DNA of 64,000 nucleotides from Rhizobium sp. ARZ01. GTDB taxonomy: Bacteria; Pseudomonadota; Alphaproteobacteria; Rhizobiales; Rhizobiaceae. The notes under the pieces are model-generated. The model had not been told where the DNA came from. It made no database searches and saw only the letters and a program-made list of their open reading frames with translations. Location of the stretch: contig NZ_JACVAE010000005.1 in the NCBI RefSeq assembly GCF_014851675.1, positions 1 through 64,000 of the forward strand, in the 5' to 3' direction. Below, piece by piece: positions 18,603 to 29,694 of this stretch; position 1 is the first letter of the stretch, and the number at the start of each line of letters is the position of its first letter. A program made the translations under genes and the position numbers.

Positions 18603-19805
18603 CTAAGGCCGCGTCAGTAGCAGCGAGATGCCCTGTCCGACGCCGATGCACATTGTGGCAAGCGCCCGGCGAGCACCGGTCACATCGAGTTCCAGCGCCG
18701 CCGTCAGCGCAAGACGCGCACCGGACATGCCGAGCGGATGGCCAAGCGCGATGGCACCACCATTGGGGTTGACGTGCGCGGCGTCGTCAGCAAGCCCAAG
18801 CTGCCGCAAGCAGGCAAGCGCCTGCGCTGCAAAGGCTTCGTTCAGTTCCACAATGTCGATGTCGCCGATAAGGAGGCCGTGGCGCTCCAGCAGCTTTTGG
18901 GTGGCGGAGACCGGCCCGATGCCCATGATGCGGGGCGGAACGCCGGTCGTCGCGAGCCCCTCGACCCGGGCGAGCGGTGCGAGGCCATGGCGCTGGACCG
19001 CCCGTCCGGACGCCAGAATGAGGGCCGCTGCCCCGTCATTGACCCCTGAGGCGTTGCCAGCTGTAACCGAGCCATCGGCGCGGAAGGGCGTCGGCAGGCT
19101 CGCGAGCTTCTCGATGGTGGTCTCGCGCGGATGCTCGTCCTTTTCGACCAGTGTCGTCTCGCCCTTGCGTCCCTTGATCGCGTAGGGGGCGATCTCGCGG
19201 GCGAGGCGTCCGTTCCTCTGCGCCGCCGCTGCCCGGGCCTGGCTGCGCAGGGCAAAGGCATCCTGATCGGCGCGCGAGATGGCAAACTCGGCTGCGACGT
19301 TCTCGGCCGTCTCCGGCATCGAGTCGATGCCATAGCGCTGTTCCATCAGCGGGTTGACGAAGCGCCAGCCGATCGTCGTGTCATGGATTTCGGCGCTGCG
19401 CTGGAAGGGGGTCGTCGATTTCGGCAGGACGAAGGGCGCGCGCGACATGCTCTCGACGCCGCCGGCGATCACGATATCCGCCTCGCCAAGCCGGATGGCG
19501 CGGGCCGCATAACCGACCGCATCGAGCCCTGAACCGCAGAGCCGGTTGATCGTGGTGCCGGGCACGGTTTCCGGCAGGCCGGCAAGCAGCGCCGCCATGC
19601 GGGCTACATTGCGATTGTCCTCGCCCGCTTGGTTGGCGCAGCCGAGAACGACTTCATCGATCGCGTCAGCGGGCAAGGAGGCGACACGGGCCATAGCTTC
19701 GCGGATGGCATGGGCGGCGAGGTCGTCAGGCCGTACGGTCGCAAGCGCGCCGGCGTAGCGGCCGATCGGCGTGCGGACGCCGCCGATGATATAGGCTTCG
19801 TTCAT
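18603..19805 (-). CDS. Acetyl-CoA acyltransferase (3-oxoadipyl-CoA-type thiolase)
   Basis: Thiolytic cleavage of a 3-ketoacyl-CoA to acetyl-CoA and a shortened acyl-CoA. 400 residues. Catalytic features: [11 protein letters not shown] (nucleophilic Cys), [19 protein letters not shown] (active-site His) and [11 protein letters not shown] (second Cys). AAGGAA precedes the ATG at 19805, inside the end of the upstream gene. Closest in motif to PcaF/PaaJ thiolases. In the 2-aminobenzoate pathway it would carry out the last beta-oxidation cleavage. Confidence 0.88.
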   Translation of the reverse strand: MNEAYIIGGVRTPIGRYAGALATVRPDDLAAHAIREAMARVASLPADAIDEVVLGCANQAGEDNRNVARMAALLAGLPETVPGTTINRLCGSGLDAVGYAARAIRLGEADIVIAGGVESMSRAPFVLPKSTTPFQRSAEIHDTTIGWRFVNPLMEQRYGIDSMPETAENVAAEFAISRADQDAFALRSQARAAAAQRNGRLAREIAPYAIKGRKGETTLVEKDEHPRETTIEKLASLPTPFRADGSVTAGNASGVNDGAAALILASGRAVQRHGLAPLARVEGLATTGVPPRIMGIGPVSATQKLLERHGLLIGDIDIVELNEAFAAQALACLRQLGLADDAAHVNPNGGAIALGHPLGMSGARLALTAALELDVTGARRALATMCIGVGQGISLLLTRP

Positions 19806-19810
19806 GCCGT

Positions 19811-21772
19811 CTATTCCTTGTTTCGTTGCGCGGCGAACATCGGCCCGCCCTTGTGCGCAGGAAAACCGTAGCCGTTGATCATCACCAGATCGATATCGCC
19901 GGGACGCGCGGCAATGCCCTCGGCAAGCAGTGCCGCTCCCTCGTCGACCATCGCCTTGAGCAGCCGGTCGGCGATCTCCTCGGCCGTGAAACTGCGGGGG
20001 ACGATGCCTTTCGCCGCGCGTGCCGCCTCGATGATCGCCGTAACTTCGGGATCGACCGTGCGGGCGCCATCGGGATAGGCATACCAGCCACGACCGGTCT
20101 TGCGGCCGAGGCGACCGGCCTCGCAAAGCCTGTCGGCAATCTCGACATAGCGTTCGCCGGGGTTACGGGTTGCTGCCTGCCGCTTGCGGCGCGCCCAGGC
20201 GATCTCCAGCCCCGCCATGTCGTTGACGGCGAAGATGCCCATCGGGAAGCCATAGGCTTCCAGGGCCGCGTCGACTTCGTGCGGCAGGGCGCCATCCTCG
20301 ACCATGAACTCCGCCTCCCGCCGATAGGCGGAGAAGATGCGGTTGCCGATAAAGCCTTCGGTGACGCCGCTGACGACAGGAAGCTTGCCGAGCCGTTTGA
20401 CGAAGGCAAGTGCGCTTGCCAGCACGTCGGGCGCGGTCTTCGCGCAGTCGACGACTTCCACCAGTCGCATGACATTGGCGGGCGAGAAGAAATGCAGGCC
20501 CACCACGCGGGAGGGATCGGCCGTCGCTGCGGCGATCGCATCGGGATCGAGATAGCTTGTGTTGGTCGCGAGAATGGTGGTGGGCGGGACGATGCCGTCG
20601 AGCCTGCGGAAGAGGTCGGTCTTGACAGCAAGATCGTCGAAGACGGCCTCGATGACGAGGTCGGTGGCAGCCATGTCCGCCGCTTCGGCAGTCGTTTCGA
20701 GCCGGGCGAGGCAGGCAGACTGCGCCTCCTCGGTCAGGCGCTTCGACTGGACCGCCTTGTCGAGAAGGCCAGCGATGCGGCTGCGTCCAGCGGCGGCGGC
20801 CTCCGGCGTCTGTTCGAGCGCGATGACGCGGTGGCCGCTCGTCAGCGCAGAAACGGCAATGCCGGAGCCCATCAAGCCGGTGCCGACGATGCCGACGGTC
20901 TCGATCCGCCGCGACGCGACACCGTCGAGCGTGTCGACCTTGCCGGCAGAACGCTCGGCGAAGAAAACGTGCCGCAGGGCGGCGGATTCCGCGGAATCGC
21001 GCAGTCGCAGGAAGGTGGCGCGTTCCTCCGCCAGTCCTGCTTCGAGACCGAGCCGGCCTGCCGCCCGGACGAGGCGGACGGCCTCGGCGGGTGCGGACTG
21101 GCCGCGGCTTTTCGCCAGCACCTTTGCCTCTGCCGCGCCGACCGCATCTTCGTCCGCCGGCGGAGCCTCGAGCGATCCGGTCCGGCGAAGCGTCTGCCCG
21201 ACGGACCGCTGCACCGCGGCAACGCCCGCAGCAAGAGGATCGGCCGCAACAGCATCTGCAAGACCGAGCGTAACGGCTTCAGGGGCCTTGATAATGCGGC
21301 CGGTACCGATGAGGTCGATGGCGGCGACCAGACCGATGAGGCGCGGCAGACGCTGGGTGCCGCCCGCGCCGGGAACGAGGCCCAGTTTCACCTCCGGCAG
21401 GCCGAAGGAGGCGGTCTCGCCGGCAATGCGACCGTGGCAGGCAAGCGCGACCTCGCAGCCGCCGCCAAGGGCGGCGCCGTTCACCGCGCAAATCACCGGC
21501 TTGGCGAAAGCCTCGATCCGGTCGATCACCTCGGGAAGCAACGGCTCGACCGGGGGCGCGCCGAATTCCCTGATGTCGGCCCCGCCGATAAAGGTGCGGC
21601 CCGTACCCGCGATCACGAGCCCGGCGACTTCAGAAGCATCGGCGGCATGGTTCAGCGCGGCGATCAGCCCGGACCGCACATGCGCCGACAGCGCATTGAC
21701 CGGCGGGTTATCGATGGTGACGACGAGCACGCCGTCTTCCAGGCGGGCGGAAACGCTCTCGGAAAATCGCAT
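19811..21772 (-). CDS. Bifunctional enoyl-CoA hydratase / 3-hydroxyacyl-CoA dehydrogenase
   Basis: 653 residues. The N-terminal crotonase domain (about 1-190) has the oxyanion-hole stretch [20 protein letters not shown] and the acid/base Glu region [20 protein letters not shown]. The 3-hydroxyacyl-CoA dehydrogenase has a [11 protein letters not shown]ossmann motif (about 296) and a C-terminal helical domain with FIGNRIF. FadJ/FadB-like layout. It hydrates the unsaturated CoA ester and oxidises the hydroxyl to the ketone for the thiolase that follows 5 bp later. Confidence 0.9.
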   Translation of the reverse strand: MRFSESVSARLEDGVLVVTIDNPPVNALSAHVRSGLIAALNHAADASEVAGLVIAGTGRTFIGGADIREFGAPPVEPLLPEVIDRIEAFAKPVICAVNGAALGGGCEVALACHGRIAGETASFGLPEVKLGLVPGAGGTQRLPRLIGLVAAIDLIGTGRIIKAPEAVTLGLADAVAADPLAAGVAAVQRSVGQTLRRTGSLEAPPADEDAVGAAEAKVLAKSRGQSAPAEAVRLVRAAGRLGLEAGLAEERATFLRLRDSAESAALRHVFFAERSAGKVDTLDGVASRRIETVGIVGTGLMGSGIAVSALTSGHRVIALEQTPEAAAAGRSRIAGLLDKAVQSKRLTEEAQSACLARLETTAEAADMAATDLVIEAVFDDLAVKTDLFRRLDGIVPPTTILATNTSYLDPDAIAAATADPSRVVGLHFFSPANVMRLVEVVDCAKTAPDVLASALAFVKRLGKLPVVSGVTEGFIGNRIFSAYRREAEFMVEDGALPHEVDAALEAYGFPMGIFAVNDMAGLEIAWARRKRQAATRNPGERYVEIADRLCEAGRLGRKTGRGWYAYPDGARTVDPEVTAIIEAARAAKGIVPRSFTAEEIADRLLKAMVDEGAALLAEGIAARPGDIDLVMINGYGFPAHKGGPMFAAQRNKE

Positions 21773-21781
21773 CGCTAGCGC

Positions 21782-22177
21782 CTATTCGGGAACGACCGCG
21801 GTGGCCTGGATTTCGATCTTGGCGCGATCCTCGACCAGCGCCACCACCTGCATCGCCGCCATGGCGGGATAGTGCCGGCCGATGGTTTCGCGATAGGCCT
21901 GGCCGATGCCACGGAGGTTCTCGAGATATTCCTGCTTGTCGGTGAAGTACCAGGTCATGGTGGTGATGTGGTGCGGTTCTGCGCCGCCGGCGGCGAGCAC
22001 GGCGACGACGTTCTTCAGCGTCTGGCGCACCTGCTCGACGAAATCATCGGTCTCGAACTCGGAGTTTTCGTTCCAGCCGATCTGGCCGCCGACGAAGAAC
22101 GTGCGGCCACTCGCCGCCACGCCGTTGGAATAGCCAATGGGCTTCGCCCAGCCTTCAGGTTGCAGGATCGTGTGCAT
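21782..22177 (-). CDS. RidA-family protein (enamine/imine deaminase-like)
   Basis: 131 residues of the YjgF/RidA fold: GGQIGWNEN in the N-terminal strand and AMAAMQVVALVEDRAKIEIQATAV at the end. The family's key Arg (commonly in an R-x-x-V or CxR context) is not obvious here. The start at 22177 (GGAG 8 bp upstream) lies within the thioesterase gene, a 23-bp overlap. The pathway's dearomatised intermediate carries an enamine/imine nitrogen, so a RidA protein here probably speeds ammonia release; that is inference from context. Confidence 0.82.
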   Translation of the reverse strand: MHTILQPEGWAKPIGYSNGVAASGRTFFVGGQIGWNENSEFETDDFVEQVRQTLKNVVAVLAAGGAEPHHITTMTWYFTDKQEYLENLRGIGQAYRETIGRHYPAMAAMQVVALVEDRAKIEIQATAVVPE

Positions 22178-22583
22178 GTGGCGTCTCCAGATGTTGGGTG
22201 AGGGCGTCGCGAATGTCGTCCGGCCAGGCAAGCGAAGTATTCGTGTCGAGCGAGGTGGCGACGATGCGGTGCTTTGCCGCCCAGAGCAGGGTGTCGCCGC
22301 GCGAAACGGTATGCTCCAGATCGAGCGACGAACGGCCGATGGCGCGCACAGCCAGCGCGAAGTCTAGTTCGTCGCCCTGAATGCCGGGGTTTTTGAAGGT
22401 GAGGTCGAGGCGCACCGTTGGCACGCTCATCCGCCGCACATCGTTCATCGCCCGCCACGGAAAGCCGAGCGTGGTGAAGAACTCTTCCAGCACCCCGACG
22501 AGAATGTGGAGATAAGAAGGGAAATAGGCGATGCCGGAAGGATCGCAATCTCCGAACCGCAGCGGCTTTTTCGTCTTGAACAC
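22155..22583 (-). CDS. Hotdog-fold acyl-CoA thioesterase
   Basis: 142 residues of the 4-hydroxybenzoyl-CoA thioesterase type, with the catalytic-Asp motif RFGDCDPSGIAYFPSY near the N-terminus. GTG start at 22583 with GAGGTG overlapping the preceding stop. It may free CoA from dead-end acyl-CoA or cleave a pathway thioester. Tight spacing on both sides marks it as part of the operon. Confidence 0.85.
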   Translation of the reverse strand: MFKTKKPLRFGDCDPSGIAYFPSYLHILVGVLEEFFTTLGFPWRAMNDVRRMSVPTVRLDLTFKNPGIQGDELDFALAVRAIGRSSLDLEHTVSRGDTLLWAAKHRIVATSLDTNTSLAWPDDIRDALTQHLETPHAHDPAT

Positions 22584-22592
22584 CGCTGCACC

Positions 22593-23780
22593 TCAATTCG
22601 CGAAAGCGGCGATGCCGGTGATGGCGCGGCCGAGGATCAGCGCATGGATGTCGTGCGTGCCCTCATAGGTGTTGACCACTTCGAGGTTGACGAGGTGGCG
22701 GGCGATCGGGAATTCGTCCGATATGCCGTTGCCGCCGAGCATGTCGCGAGCGGCGCGGGCGATGTCCAGCGCCTTGCCGCAGGAGTTGCGCTTGACGATC
22801 GAGGTCAGCTCGACCGGTGGATTGCCCTCGTCCTTCATGCGGCCGAGGCGTAGGCAGGCCTGCAGGCCGAGGCTGATTTCCGTCGCCATGTCGGCGAGCT
22901 TCTTCTGGATCAGCTGGTTGGCCGCGAGCGGTCGGCCGAACTGTTTGCGGTCGATGACATATTGGCGCGCCGTCTGATAGCAGGATTCGGCAGCTCCCAG
23001 CGCGCCCCAGGCGATACCGAAGCGGGCGGAGTTGAGGCAGGTGAACGGGCCCTTCAGTCCGCTGACATCAGGCAGCAGGTTTTCTTCCGGCACGAAGACG
23101 TCGTCCATGACGATCTGGCCGGTGATCGAGGCGCGCAGGCCCACTTTGCCGTGGATCGCCGGTGCGCTCAGTCCCTTCCATCCCTTTTCGAGGATGAAGC
23201 CGCGGATCAGGCCATCCGGCGTCTTTGCCCAGACGACGAAGATATCGGCGATCGGCGAATTGGAAATCCAGGTCTTGGAGCCGCTGAGGAGATAGCCGCC
23301 ATCAACCTTCTTGGCGCGGGTCAGCATCGAGCCGGGATCGGAGCCATGGTCGGGCTCGGTCAGACCGAAGCAGCCGATCTTCGTTCCGGCGATCAGCGGC
23401 GGCAGGTATTTGCGCTTCTGCGCCTCGCTGCCGAAGGTGTAGATCGGCACGATCACCAGCGAGGACTGCACGCTCATCATCGAGCGATAACCGCTGTCGA
23501 TGCGCTCGATTTCGCGGGCGATCAGGCCGTAGGAAACGTAGTTCAGCCCTGCGCCGCCATACTCTTCGCTGACGGTCGGGCCGAGCAGGCCGAGTTCGCC
23601 CATCTCGGCGAAGATCGAGGGATCGGTCTTTTCGTGCCGGAAAGCCTCCTGCACGCGGGGCTGCAGCCGGTCCTCGGCATAGCCGCGGGCGGTGTGGCGC
23701 ACCATGCGCTCCTCTTCCGTCAGCTGCGCATCCAGATCGAATGGGTCCTGCCAATCGAACGACGCTTTCGAACCATGCAT
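22593..23780 (-). CDS. Acyl-CoA dehydrogenase, glutaryl-CoA dehydrogenase type
   Basis: 395 residues, the normal GCDH length. The N-terminal [21 protein letters not shown] is typical of the group. FAD site [16 protein letters not shown] and catalytic Glu in [20 protein letters not shown]. Expected reaction: dehydrogenation with decarboxylation of glutaryl-CoA to crotonyl-CoA, placing it near the end of ring breakdown. GGGAGAG lies before the ATG at 23780. 14 bp after the other acyl-CoA dehydrogenase. Confidence 0.87.
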   Translation of the reverse strand: MHGSKASFDWQDPFDLDAQLTEEERMVRHTARGYAEDRLQPRVQEAFRHEKTDPSIFAEMGELGLLGPTVSEEYGGAGLNYVSYGLIAREIERIDSGYRSMMSVQSSLVIVPIYTFGSEAQKRKYLPPLIAGTKIGCFGLTEPDHGSDPGSMLTRAKKVDGGYLLSGSKTWISNSPIADIFVVWAKTPDGLIRGFILEKGWKGLSAPAIHGKVGLRASITGQIVMDDVFVPEENLLPDVSGLKGPFTCLNSARFGIAWGALGAAESCYQTARQYVIDRKQFGRPLAANQLIQKKLADMATEISLGLQACLRLGRMKDEGNPPVELTSIVKRNSCGKALDIARAARDMLGGNGISDEFPIARHLVNLEVVNTYEGTHDIHALILGRAITGIAAFAN

Positions 23781-23794
23781 CACGAACTCTCCCG

Positions 23795-24976
23795 TTATCG
23801 TGCCTTCATCAGCTCGCGGCCGATGATGAGTTTCTGAACTTCCGTCGCGCCCTCGTAGATGCGTAGCGCGCGGATCTCGCGATAGAGCCGCTCGGTGATC
23901 TCGCCGCAGCGAACGCCCCGTCCGCCGAAGAGCTGCAGGGCCTGGTCGATGACCCATTGCGCGTTTTCCGTCGCCGTCATCTTGGCCATGGCGGCTTCTC
24001 GCGTCGTCGGTTGCTTCTGCACATCGCGCGACCACGCCGTGCGGCAGGTCAGCAGCGCCGCGGCGTCGATAGCGGTCGCCATCTCGCCGAGCGTGCTTTG
24101 CGCGGTCGGCAGGTCGGAAAGCGTCGCGCCGAACATCTTCCGGCTTTTGGCGTGGGCGACGGCTTCGTCCAGCGCCCGGCGGGCAAAGCCGGTGGCGGCG
24201 GCGGCGACCGAGGGGCGGAAAATGTCGAGCGTGCGCATGGCGATCTTAAAACCTTCGCCCGGGCTGCCGAGAAGCTGCGAAGCCGGAACGCGGCAATTAT
24301 CGAAACGGATGCGGGCAAGCGGGTGCGGCGCAATCGTTTCGATCCGTTCGGCGATCGTGAAGCCGGGCGTATCGGCAAAGACGACGAAAGCCGAGATGCC
24401 GCGCGTGCCGGGCGCTTCGCCGGTGCGGGCAAAGACGGTGTAGATATCGGCGATGCCGCCGTTCGAAATCCAGGTTTTTTCGCCGTCGAGAATGAAATCG
24501 TCGCCGTCGCGCCGGGCAGCGCAGGCCATGGCTGCGACATCCGATCCGGCATCGGGTTCGGAAAGGGCGAAGGCTGATATCCATTCGCCGCTGGCGACCT
24601 TCGGCAGGGCCATCTCCTTCAGCGCCTGCGAACCGGAAAGGCTGATCGCGCCCGTGCCGAGCCCCTGCATGGCGAAGGCGAAATCCGCAAGGCCGTCGGC
24701 ATAGGCGAGCGTTTCGCGCAGCAGGCAAAGCGCCCGGCTGTCGATCTCCTCGCTGGCACCGCCGAACGCCTTCGGCACGCAATGGCGGAGCAGGCCGGCC
24801 TTGCCGAGGGCGGAAACCAGCTGCCGGCAGGCGGCATCGACATTGTCGTGATCGACGTCGCCAAGACCGCCGCCGGCGATGAAGGCGTCGATTTCGGCCG
24901 CAAGCGTGCGGTGGCTTTCGTCGAAGAACGGCCAGTCGAGATGGTCGCGGGTCGGCGCCTGCGCTGTGGTGTGCAT
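23795..24976 (-). CDS. Acyl-CoA dehydrogenase family protein
   Basis: 393 residues. FAD motif [18 protein letters not shown] and substrate/FAD motif [17 protein letters not shown]-terminal [19 protein letters not shown] with the catalytic-Glu segment. Distinct from the GCDH-type paralogue that follows. Probably acts on an earlier, ring-derived CoA ester of the 2-aminobenzoyl-CoA route. 2-bp gap from the preceding hydratase gene. Confidence 0.87.
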   Translation of the reverse strand: MHTTAQAPTRDHLDWPFFDESHRTLAAEIDAFIAGGGLGDVDHDNVDAACRQLVSALGKAGLLRHCVPKAFGGASEEIDSRALCLLRETLAYADGLADFAFAMQGLGTGAISLSGSQALKEMALPKVASGEWISAFALSEPDAGSDVAAMACAARRDGDDFILDGEKTWISNGGIADIYTVFARTGEAPGTRGISAFVVFADTPGFTIAERIETIAPHPLARIRFDNCRVPASQLLGSPGEGFKIAMRTLDIFRPSVAAAATGFARRALDEAVAHAKSRKMFGATLSDLPTAQSTLGEMATAIDAAALLTCRTAWSRDVQKQPTTREAAMAKMTATENAQWVIDQALQLFGGRGVRCGEITERLYREIRALRIYEGATEVQKLIIGRELMKAR

Positions 24977-24978
24977 GG

Positions 24979-25827
24979 TCAGTTCCCCTCGAAGACGGGT
25001 TTCGTCTTGGCGGCAAACGCCTCGAAGGCGCGACGGAAATCGCCGGTCGCCATGCAGATCGCCTGGGCCTGCGCTTCCGCCTCGATCAACTGGTCAATGC
25101 CCATCGCCCATTCCTGGTCGAGCATTTTTTTCGTCATGGCATGGGCGAACCAGGGACCATCGGCGATGGTGCGGGCGAATTTCTGGGCTTCGGCCAGCAG
25201 CGCCTCGCGTTCGTGCAGGGCATTGTAGAAGCCCCAGGCATGGCCCTCGGACGAAGTCATGACGCGGCCGGTGAACAGCAGTTCGCTCGCGCGGCCCTGG
25301 CCAATGATGCGCGGAAGGATGCCGCAGGCACCCATGTCGGCGCCGGCGAGGCCGACGCGGGTGAACAGGAAGGCGGTCTTGGATTCGGGGGTGGCGACGC
25401 GGAAATCCGCCGCCATGGCCAGAATCGCGCCGGCACCGGCGCAGATGCCGTCAATGGCGGCGATGACCGGCTGCGGGCAGGCGCGGATCTGGCGCACCAG
25501 GTCGCCGGTCATGCGAGTGAAGTCGAGCAGGTCGGGCATCGACATGCGCGTCAGCGGCTCGATGATCTCGAACACGTCGCCGCCCGACGAGAAGTTATTC
25601 TCGGCACCGGTGAGGACCACGGCGCGCACGTCGCTGGCGCGGCCGAGGGAGCGAAACAGGTCGGTCAGCTCCTCGTAGCTCTCGAAGGTCAGCGGGTTCT
25701 TCTTGTCGGGGCGATTGAGCGTGATGGTGGCGACGCGGCCGTCGGCATCCGCATCGAACAGGAAGTGCTTCGCCTTGTGGTTCTTGAACGGACGCTTCTT
25801 CGCCTGCATGGGGTTCGTCATCGTCAT
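24979..25827 (-). CDS. Enoyl-CoA hydratase/isomerase family protein
   Basis: 282 residues, crotonase fold. [22 protein letters not shown] stretch with the oxyanion loop, then [22 protein letters not shown] and [19 protein letters not shown]. The ATG at 25827 overlaps the SDR stop (ATGA). In known 2-aminobenzoyl-CoA clusters a crotonase at this place acts in ring opening or hydration after reduction; the exact substrate is inferred from position. Confidence 0.87.
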   Translation of the reverse strand: MTMTNPMQAKKRPFKNHKAKHFLFDADADGRVATITLNRPDKKNPLTFESYEELTDLFRSLGRASDVRAVVLTGAENNFSSGGDVFEIIEPLTRMSMPDLLDFTRMTGDLVRQIRACPQPVIAAIDGICAGAGAILAMAADFRVATPESKTAFLFTRVGLAGADMGACGILPRIIGQGRASELLFTGRVMTSSEGHAWGFYNALHEREALLAEAQKFARTIADGPWFAHAMTKKMLDQEWAMGIDQLIEAEAQAQAICMATGDFRRAFEAFAAKTKPVFEGN

Positions 25828-26600
25828 CCTCCCAAAACTTCGCCGCCGGCGACGGGGATCGCCTGACCTGTGATTGCGGTTGCCCGTTCCGAGGCGAGCC
25901 AGAGCACGGTGTCGGCCACTTCCTGTGGCGTCACCAGCCGCCCCTGCGGGTTGGCGCGGGCGAGCGCGGCGCGCGCCTCGTCGGCCGAACGGCCGGTCTT
26001 GCCGGTGATAGTCTCGACGGCGCCGTCGAGCAGCGGCGTGTCGGTGAAGCCGGGGCAGACCGCATTGACGGTGACGTCGGTGCGGGCGAGCTCCAGCGCC
26101 AGCGCGCGGGTCAACCCGACGACACCATGCTTGGAGGCGCAATAGGCAGACACATAGGCATAGCCGGTGAGGCCGGCAGTGCTCGCAACATTGACGATGC
26201 GGCCGTTGCCGGCGCGCTTGACCGAGGCAAGCGCTGCCTGGGTGACCAGAAAGGCGCCGGTCAGGTTGATGCCGATGGCCCTGTTCCAAAGCGCGAGGTC
26301 GGTCTTCTCGAACGGCGCCGAGGGGGCCTCGCCCGCGCAGTTTACCAGCACGGCGATGTCGCCGAAGCGTTTGATCGCCCTGGCGATGCCAGACTCGACC
26401 GAGGCGGGATCGGTGACGTCGAACCCGTCTAGCACGACGGCTTCGCCGCCCGAGCTGGCGATTTCCTCACGCACGGCCTCGAGCGGGCCGACCCGCCGGC
26501 CGCACAGGCTGACGCGGCGGCCGTTGGCCGCAAGCGCAAGTGCGATGGCTTTGCCGATGCCGCTGCCGGCACCGGTGACGAGAGCGTGGCGCATGCTCAT
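25824..26600 (-). CDS. SDR-family 3-hydroxyacyl-CoA dehydrogenase
   Basis: 258 residues of the classical short-chain dehydrogenase family: cofactor motif [10 protein letters not shown] (about residues 9-18), NCAG, catalytic Ser in NVASTAG and YCASK (Tyr-x-x-x-Lys). NAD(P)-dependent alcohol/ketone conversion on a CoA-bound ring or chain intermediate. It overlaps both neighbours by 4 bp (ATGA), so the operon is translationally coupled. Confidence 0.87.
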   Translation of the reverse strand: MSMRHALVTGAGSGIGKAIALALAANGRRVSLCGRRVGPLEAVREEIASSGGEAVVLDGFDVTDPASVESGIARAIKRFGDIAVLVNCAGEAPSAPFEKTDLALWNRAIGINLTGAFLVTQAALASVKRAGNGRIVNVASTAGLTGYAYVSAYCASKHGVVGLTRALALELARTDVTVNAVCPGFTDTPLLDGAVETITGKTGRSADEARAALARANPQGRLVTPQEVADTVLWLASERATAITGQAIPVAGGEVLGG

Positions 26601-28924
26601 GCCTTGCCGGTGGGCGCAGGTACCGCAGCGCGGGCGAGGTTGTTCACATATTGCGCCCTGGCCGAGTGATACTGCTTCGGCCAGACTTGTTCGGCATAAC
26701 CGATCTTTGCCGCCTCATGCATGACGAAGGACGGGTCGGCCAGATGCGGACGGGCGACGGCGCAGAGATCGGCGCGCCCGGCGGCGATGATCGAGTTGGC
26801 GTGGTCGGCCTCCGAGATCGCGCCCACGGCAATCGTCGGCACCTGGATCTCGTTGCGGATCTTGTCGGAGAAGGGCGTCTGGAACAGGCGGCCGTAGACC
26901 GGCTTTTCCTCCTTTACCACCTGGCCCGACGAGCAGTCGATCATGTCGGCGCCGGTATCCTTGAACATCTGGGCGAAAATCGCTGCATCCTCGGGCGTAT
27001 TGCCGCCCTCATACCAGTCATGCGTCGACAGGCGCACCGAGATCGGCCGGTCCTGTGGCCAGACGGCGCGGATGGTGCGAAACACCTCGAGTGGATAGCG
27101 GGCTCGGTTCTCGTGGCTGCCGCCATATTCGTCGTCGCGCAGATTGGTCAGCGGCGATAGGAAGGACGAAAGCAGATAGCCGTGGGCGGCGTGCAGTTCG
27201 AGGATGTCGAAGTCGAGATCGCGGGCGCGCTCCGTGGCGCTGACGAAATCGGCGAGCACGCGGTCCATGTCCTCGCGGGTCATGGCGCGCGGAGTGTCGG
27301 AATTCTTGAGATAGGGCAGCGCCGAGGCCGAGATCAGCGGCCAACCGCCTTCGGTGACCGGCTGGTCGACGCCTTCCCAGGCAACCTTGGTCGAGCCCTT
27401 GCGGCCGGCATGGCCGAGCTGGATGCCGATCTTGGCCGGTGTCTGGTGGTGGACGAAATCGACCAGGCGCTTGAAAGCGGTGGCCTGTTCGTCGTTCCAG
27501 AGGCCGAGGCAGCCGGGGGTGATCCGCGCATCGGGTGACACGCAGGTCATCTCGGGGAAGACCAGCGCTGCACCGCCCATGGCGCGCGAGCCGATATGGA
27601 CGAGGTGGAAATCGTTCGGCAGGCCGTCGGTCGCCGAATACATTGCCATCGGCGACATCACGATGCGGTTTTTCAGTGTCAGCCCGCGAATGGTATAGGG
27701 CGTGAACATCGGTGGCGGCACGGCGCCGTTGGGCGCAGGCTCCACGCCGGCGCGCTCGGCGAACCAGCGTTCGAAGCCTTCCAGCCAGTCCTTGTCGCGC
27801 AGGCGAAGGTTCTCGTGGCTGATGCGCTGCGAGCGGGTTAGCATCGAATACATGAACTGTTCCGGCTCCAGCGTGTCGGCATAGCGGGTGCCGACCACCT
27901 CGAACCACTCCATGGCGTTGCGCGCCGCGTTCTGGATGCGGGCGACATCGACGCGGCGCACTTCCTCATAGGCCTCGAGCACGGCGGGGATGTTGGCCTT
28001 GTCGTGGCCGATGAGGTCGAACTGGCGGGTCAGCTCGATGGCGTCGTCGATGGCGAGCTTGGTGCCCGAGCCGATGGCGAAATGGGCGGTATGCGCACTG
28101 TCGCCCATCAGCACGACATGGCTGTTGCCGTTGAAGTGGCTCCACTTGTCGCAGATCAGGCGGTTAAAGTTCAGCCAGGCCGAGCCGCGCAGGTGGCCGG
28201 CATTGGTCATCAGCTTGTGGCCGTCTAGCGTTCCGGCAAACAGCTTCTCGCAAAATGCGATGGACTGCTCCTGATCCATCTCGTCGATGCCGTGCGCCCT
28301 GAATATGTCTTCGGTCGTTTCGACGATGAAGGTCGAGGTATTGTCGTCGAAACGGTAGATATGGGCCTGGAACCAGCCGTGCTCGGTGCGCTGGAAATCG
28401 AAGGTGAACGCGTCGAAGCGCTTGTCGGTGCCGAGCCAGATGTAGCGGTTGGGCCGCACCACCAAGTCGGGCTTGAAGACGTCAGCGTATTTGTTGCGGA
28501 TGCGCGAATTGATACCGTCGGAGGAGATGATCAGGTCGGCGTCGGGGAATTCCTCGTCGCCCTGCACCTCGCGCTCGAACACCAGCGCGACGCCGAGTTC
28601 GATGCAGCGCTCCTGCAGGATGTTGAGCATCTTCTTGCGGCCGATGCCGACGAAGCCGTGGCCAGTGGTGCGGATCTTGCGGCCTTTGAACACCAGCTCG
28701 ATGTCGTCCCAGTGATTGAAGGCGATCTCGATCGCCTCGGCCGTCGCCGGATCCCACTGGCGCATTGATTGCATGGTCGCATCCGAGAAGACGACGCCCC
28801 AGCCGAACGTGTCGAAGGGGCGGTTACGCTCGACAACCGTGATGTGATGCTCAGGGTGCTGGCGCTTCATGAGTAGCGCAAAATAAAGGCCGGCTGCCCC
28901 GCCACCGATACAGACGATCCGCAT
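26597..28924 (-). CDS. abmA: 2-Aminobenzoyl-CoA monooxygenase/reductase (bifunctional)
   Basis: 775 residues, a fusion of two flavoproteins. Residues 1-390: FAD aromatic-ring monooxygenase with [17 protein letters not shown] (dinucleotide motif) and [20 protein letters not shown]. Residues 400-775: old-yellow-enzyme domain with [22 protein letters not shown] and [15 protein letters not shown]. This pair hydroxylates and then reduces 2-aminobenzoyl-CoA to a non-aromatic 2-amino-5-oxocyclohexenecarbonyl-CoA, the hallmark of aerobic anthranilate breakdown known from Azoarcus. Databases may also call it salicylyl-CoA 5-hydroxylase/oxidoreductase. GGAGGAG precedes the ATG; first gene of the operon. 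Confidence 0.92.
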   Translation of the reverse strand: MRIVCIGGGAAGLYFALLMKRQHPEHHITVVERNRPFDTFGWGVVFSDATMQSMRQWDPATAEAIEIAFNHWDDIELVFKGRKIRTTGHGFVGIGRKKMLNILQERCIELGVALVFEREVQGDEEFPDADLIISSDGINSRIRNKYADVFKPDLVVRPNRYIWLGTDKRFDAFTFDFQRTEHGWFQAHIYRFDDNTSTFIVETTEDIFRAHGIDEMDQEQSIAFCEKLFAGTLDGHKLMTNAGHLRGSAWLNFNRLICDKWSHFNGNSHVVLMGDSAHTAHFAIGSGTKLAIDDAIELTRQFDLIGHDKANIPAVLEAYEEVRRVDVARIQNAARNAMEWFEVVGTRYADTLEPEQFMYSMLTRSQRISHENLRLRDKDWLEGFERWFAERAGVEPAPNGAVPPPMFTPYTIRGLTLKNRIVMSPMAMYSATDGLPNDFHLVHIGSRAMGGAALVFPEMTCVSPDARITPGCLGLWNDEQATAFKRLVDFVHHQTPAKIGIQLGHAGRKGSTKVAWEGVDQPVTEGGWPLISASALPYLKNSDTPRAMTREDMDRVLADFVSATERARDLDFDILELHAAHGYLLSSFLSPLTNLRDDEYGGSHENRARYPLEVFRTIRAVWPQDRPISVRLSTHDWYEGGNTPEDAAIFAQMFKDTGADMIDCSSGQVVKEEKPVYGRLFQTPFSDKIRNEIQVPTIAVGAISEADHANSIIAAGRADLCAVARPHLADPSFVMHEAAKIGYAEQVWPKQYHSARAQYVNNLARAAVPAPTGKA

Positions 28925-29023
28925 GTTGTTCTCCTCCCGACGTCCAGTTGCGTATGCCGCGGTCAGGGTGGCCGCGAGCGCGTGCCCCAGACTGTAGGTC
29001 CAGGGTGGACTCGTTTGGGAGAA

Positions 29024-29046
29024 ATTTCAAGCTTAAAATTGTTTTG
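29024..29046 (-). promoter_or_regulatory. Candidate MarR operator upstream of the 2-aminobenzoyl-CoA operon
   Basis: Core TTTCAAGCTTAAAATTGTT, a dyad centred on AAGCTT, 100 bp before the first gene. Its near-twin lies upstream of the CoA ligase at 18286-18308. The MarR gene 100 bp further upstream is the obvious candidate binder. Confidence 0.65.
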
Positions 29047-29142
29047 CGTGAGGAAGGCCAAACCTGCGCATTGGACCTGTTTGAAGCTGGCAAAGCGCGC
29101 CGCGCGGAAGACCGGGAAAAAGCTGAGGGCGGAGGCGTGGCC

Positions 29143-29694
29143 TCAGGTTCCATGCGCGATTGTGGCGATGATGGAGCGCTTGAGCTTGGCAAGCTCATCC
29201 ATTAGCACGCCGCCGTCGTTCGGCAGAAAGCCGGCAAAAAGTTCTGAAATCCAGTCGGCATGACGTGCTGCCATCTTCTCGAATTCGGCGCGGCCGAAGG
29301 GGGTAAGAGCGATGATCTGCACGCGGCGGTCGGTCGGGAGGGTCGAGCGATTGAGGTGTCCGCTCTCGGTCAGCCGTCCCACAAGAACCGTGATGTTGCC
29401 GGGGGAGACCATCATGCGTTTGGAGACTTCGCCCAGCACCATCCCGTCCGGCGCGCGCTCAAGCTGCGCCATCAGATCAAATCGGGGGAGGGTGGAATCG
29501 AACTCTTCCCGGAGTCGCCGCCGAACCTCGCTCTCTATCAGCGTCGAGCAGGTCAGGAGCCGCAGCCACAGGCGCAACTCGGCACGATGGTCCTGTGGTG
29601 CCTCAAGGGCTTTGGTTTCGCCATCCACCCAGTCCGACGCAATCTCGTACTTGTCGTCACCCATCATTCCAAACGCCCGCTCGTTATGCTGCAT
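29143..29694 (-). CDS. MarR-family regulator of the 2-aminobenzoate operon
   Basis: 183 residues. Winged helix with LGEVSKRMMVSPGNITVLVGRLTESGHLNRST as helix-turn-helix and DRRVQIIALT as the wing Asp-Arg motif. It is the gene next upstream of the operon, same strand, 218 bp away. MarR regulators of aromatic-CoA pathways usually repress and respond to an aryl-CoA. The 7-bp hairpin just before its start (29715-29734) could be part of its own control. Start at 29694 chosen for length; Met 10 is an alternative. Confidence 0.85.
   Translation of the reverse strand: MQHNERAFGMMGDDKYEIASDWVDGETKALEAPQDHRAELRLWLRLLTCSTLIESEVRRRLREEFDSTLPRFDLMAQLERAPDGMVLGEVSKRMMVSPGNITVLVGRLTESGHLNRSTLPTDRRVQIIALTPFGRAEFEKMAARHADWISELFAGFLPNDGGVLMDELAKLKRSIIATIAHGT

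Noticed and set aside
19826..21778. 650-codon open frame opposite the bifunctional hydratase/dehydrogenase gene
   Set aside because: It mirrors almost exactly the real gene on the other strand and arises from GC-rich codon use; composition is Arg/Gly/Asp-rich without a domain.
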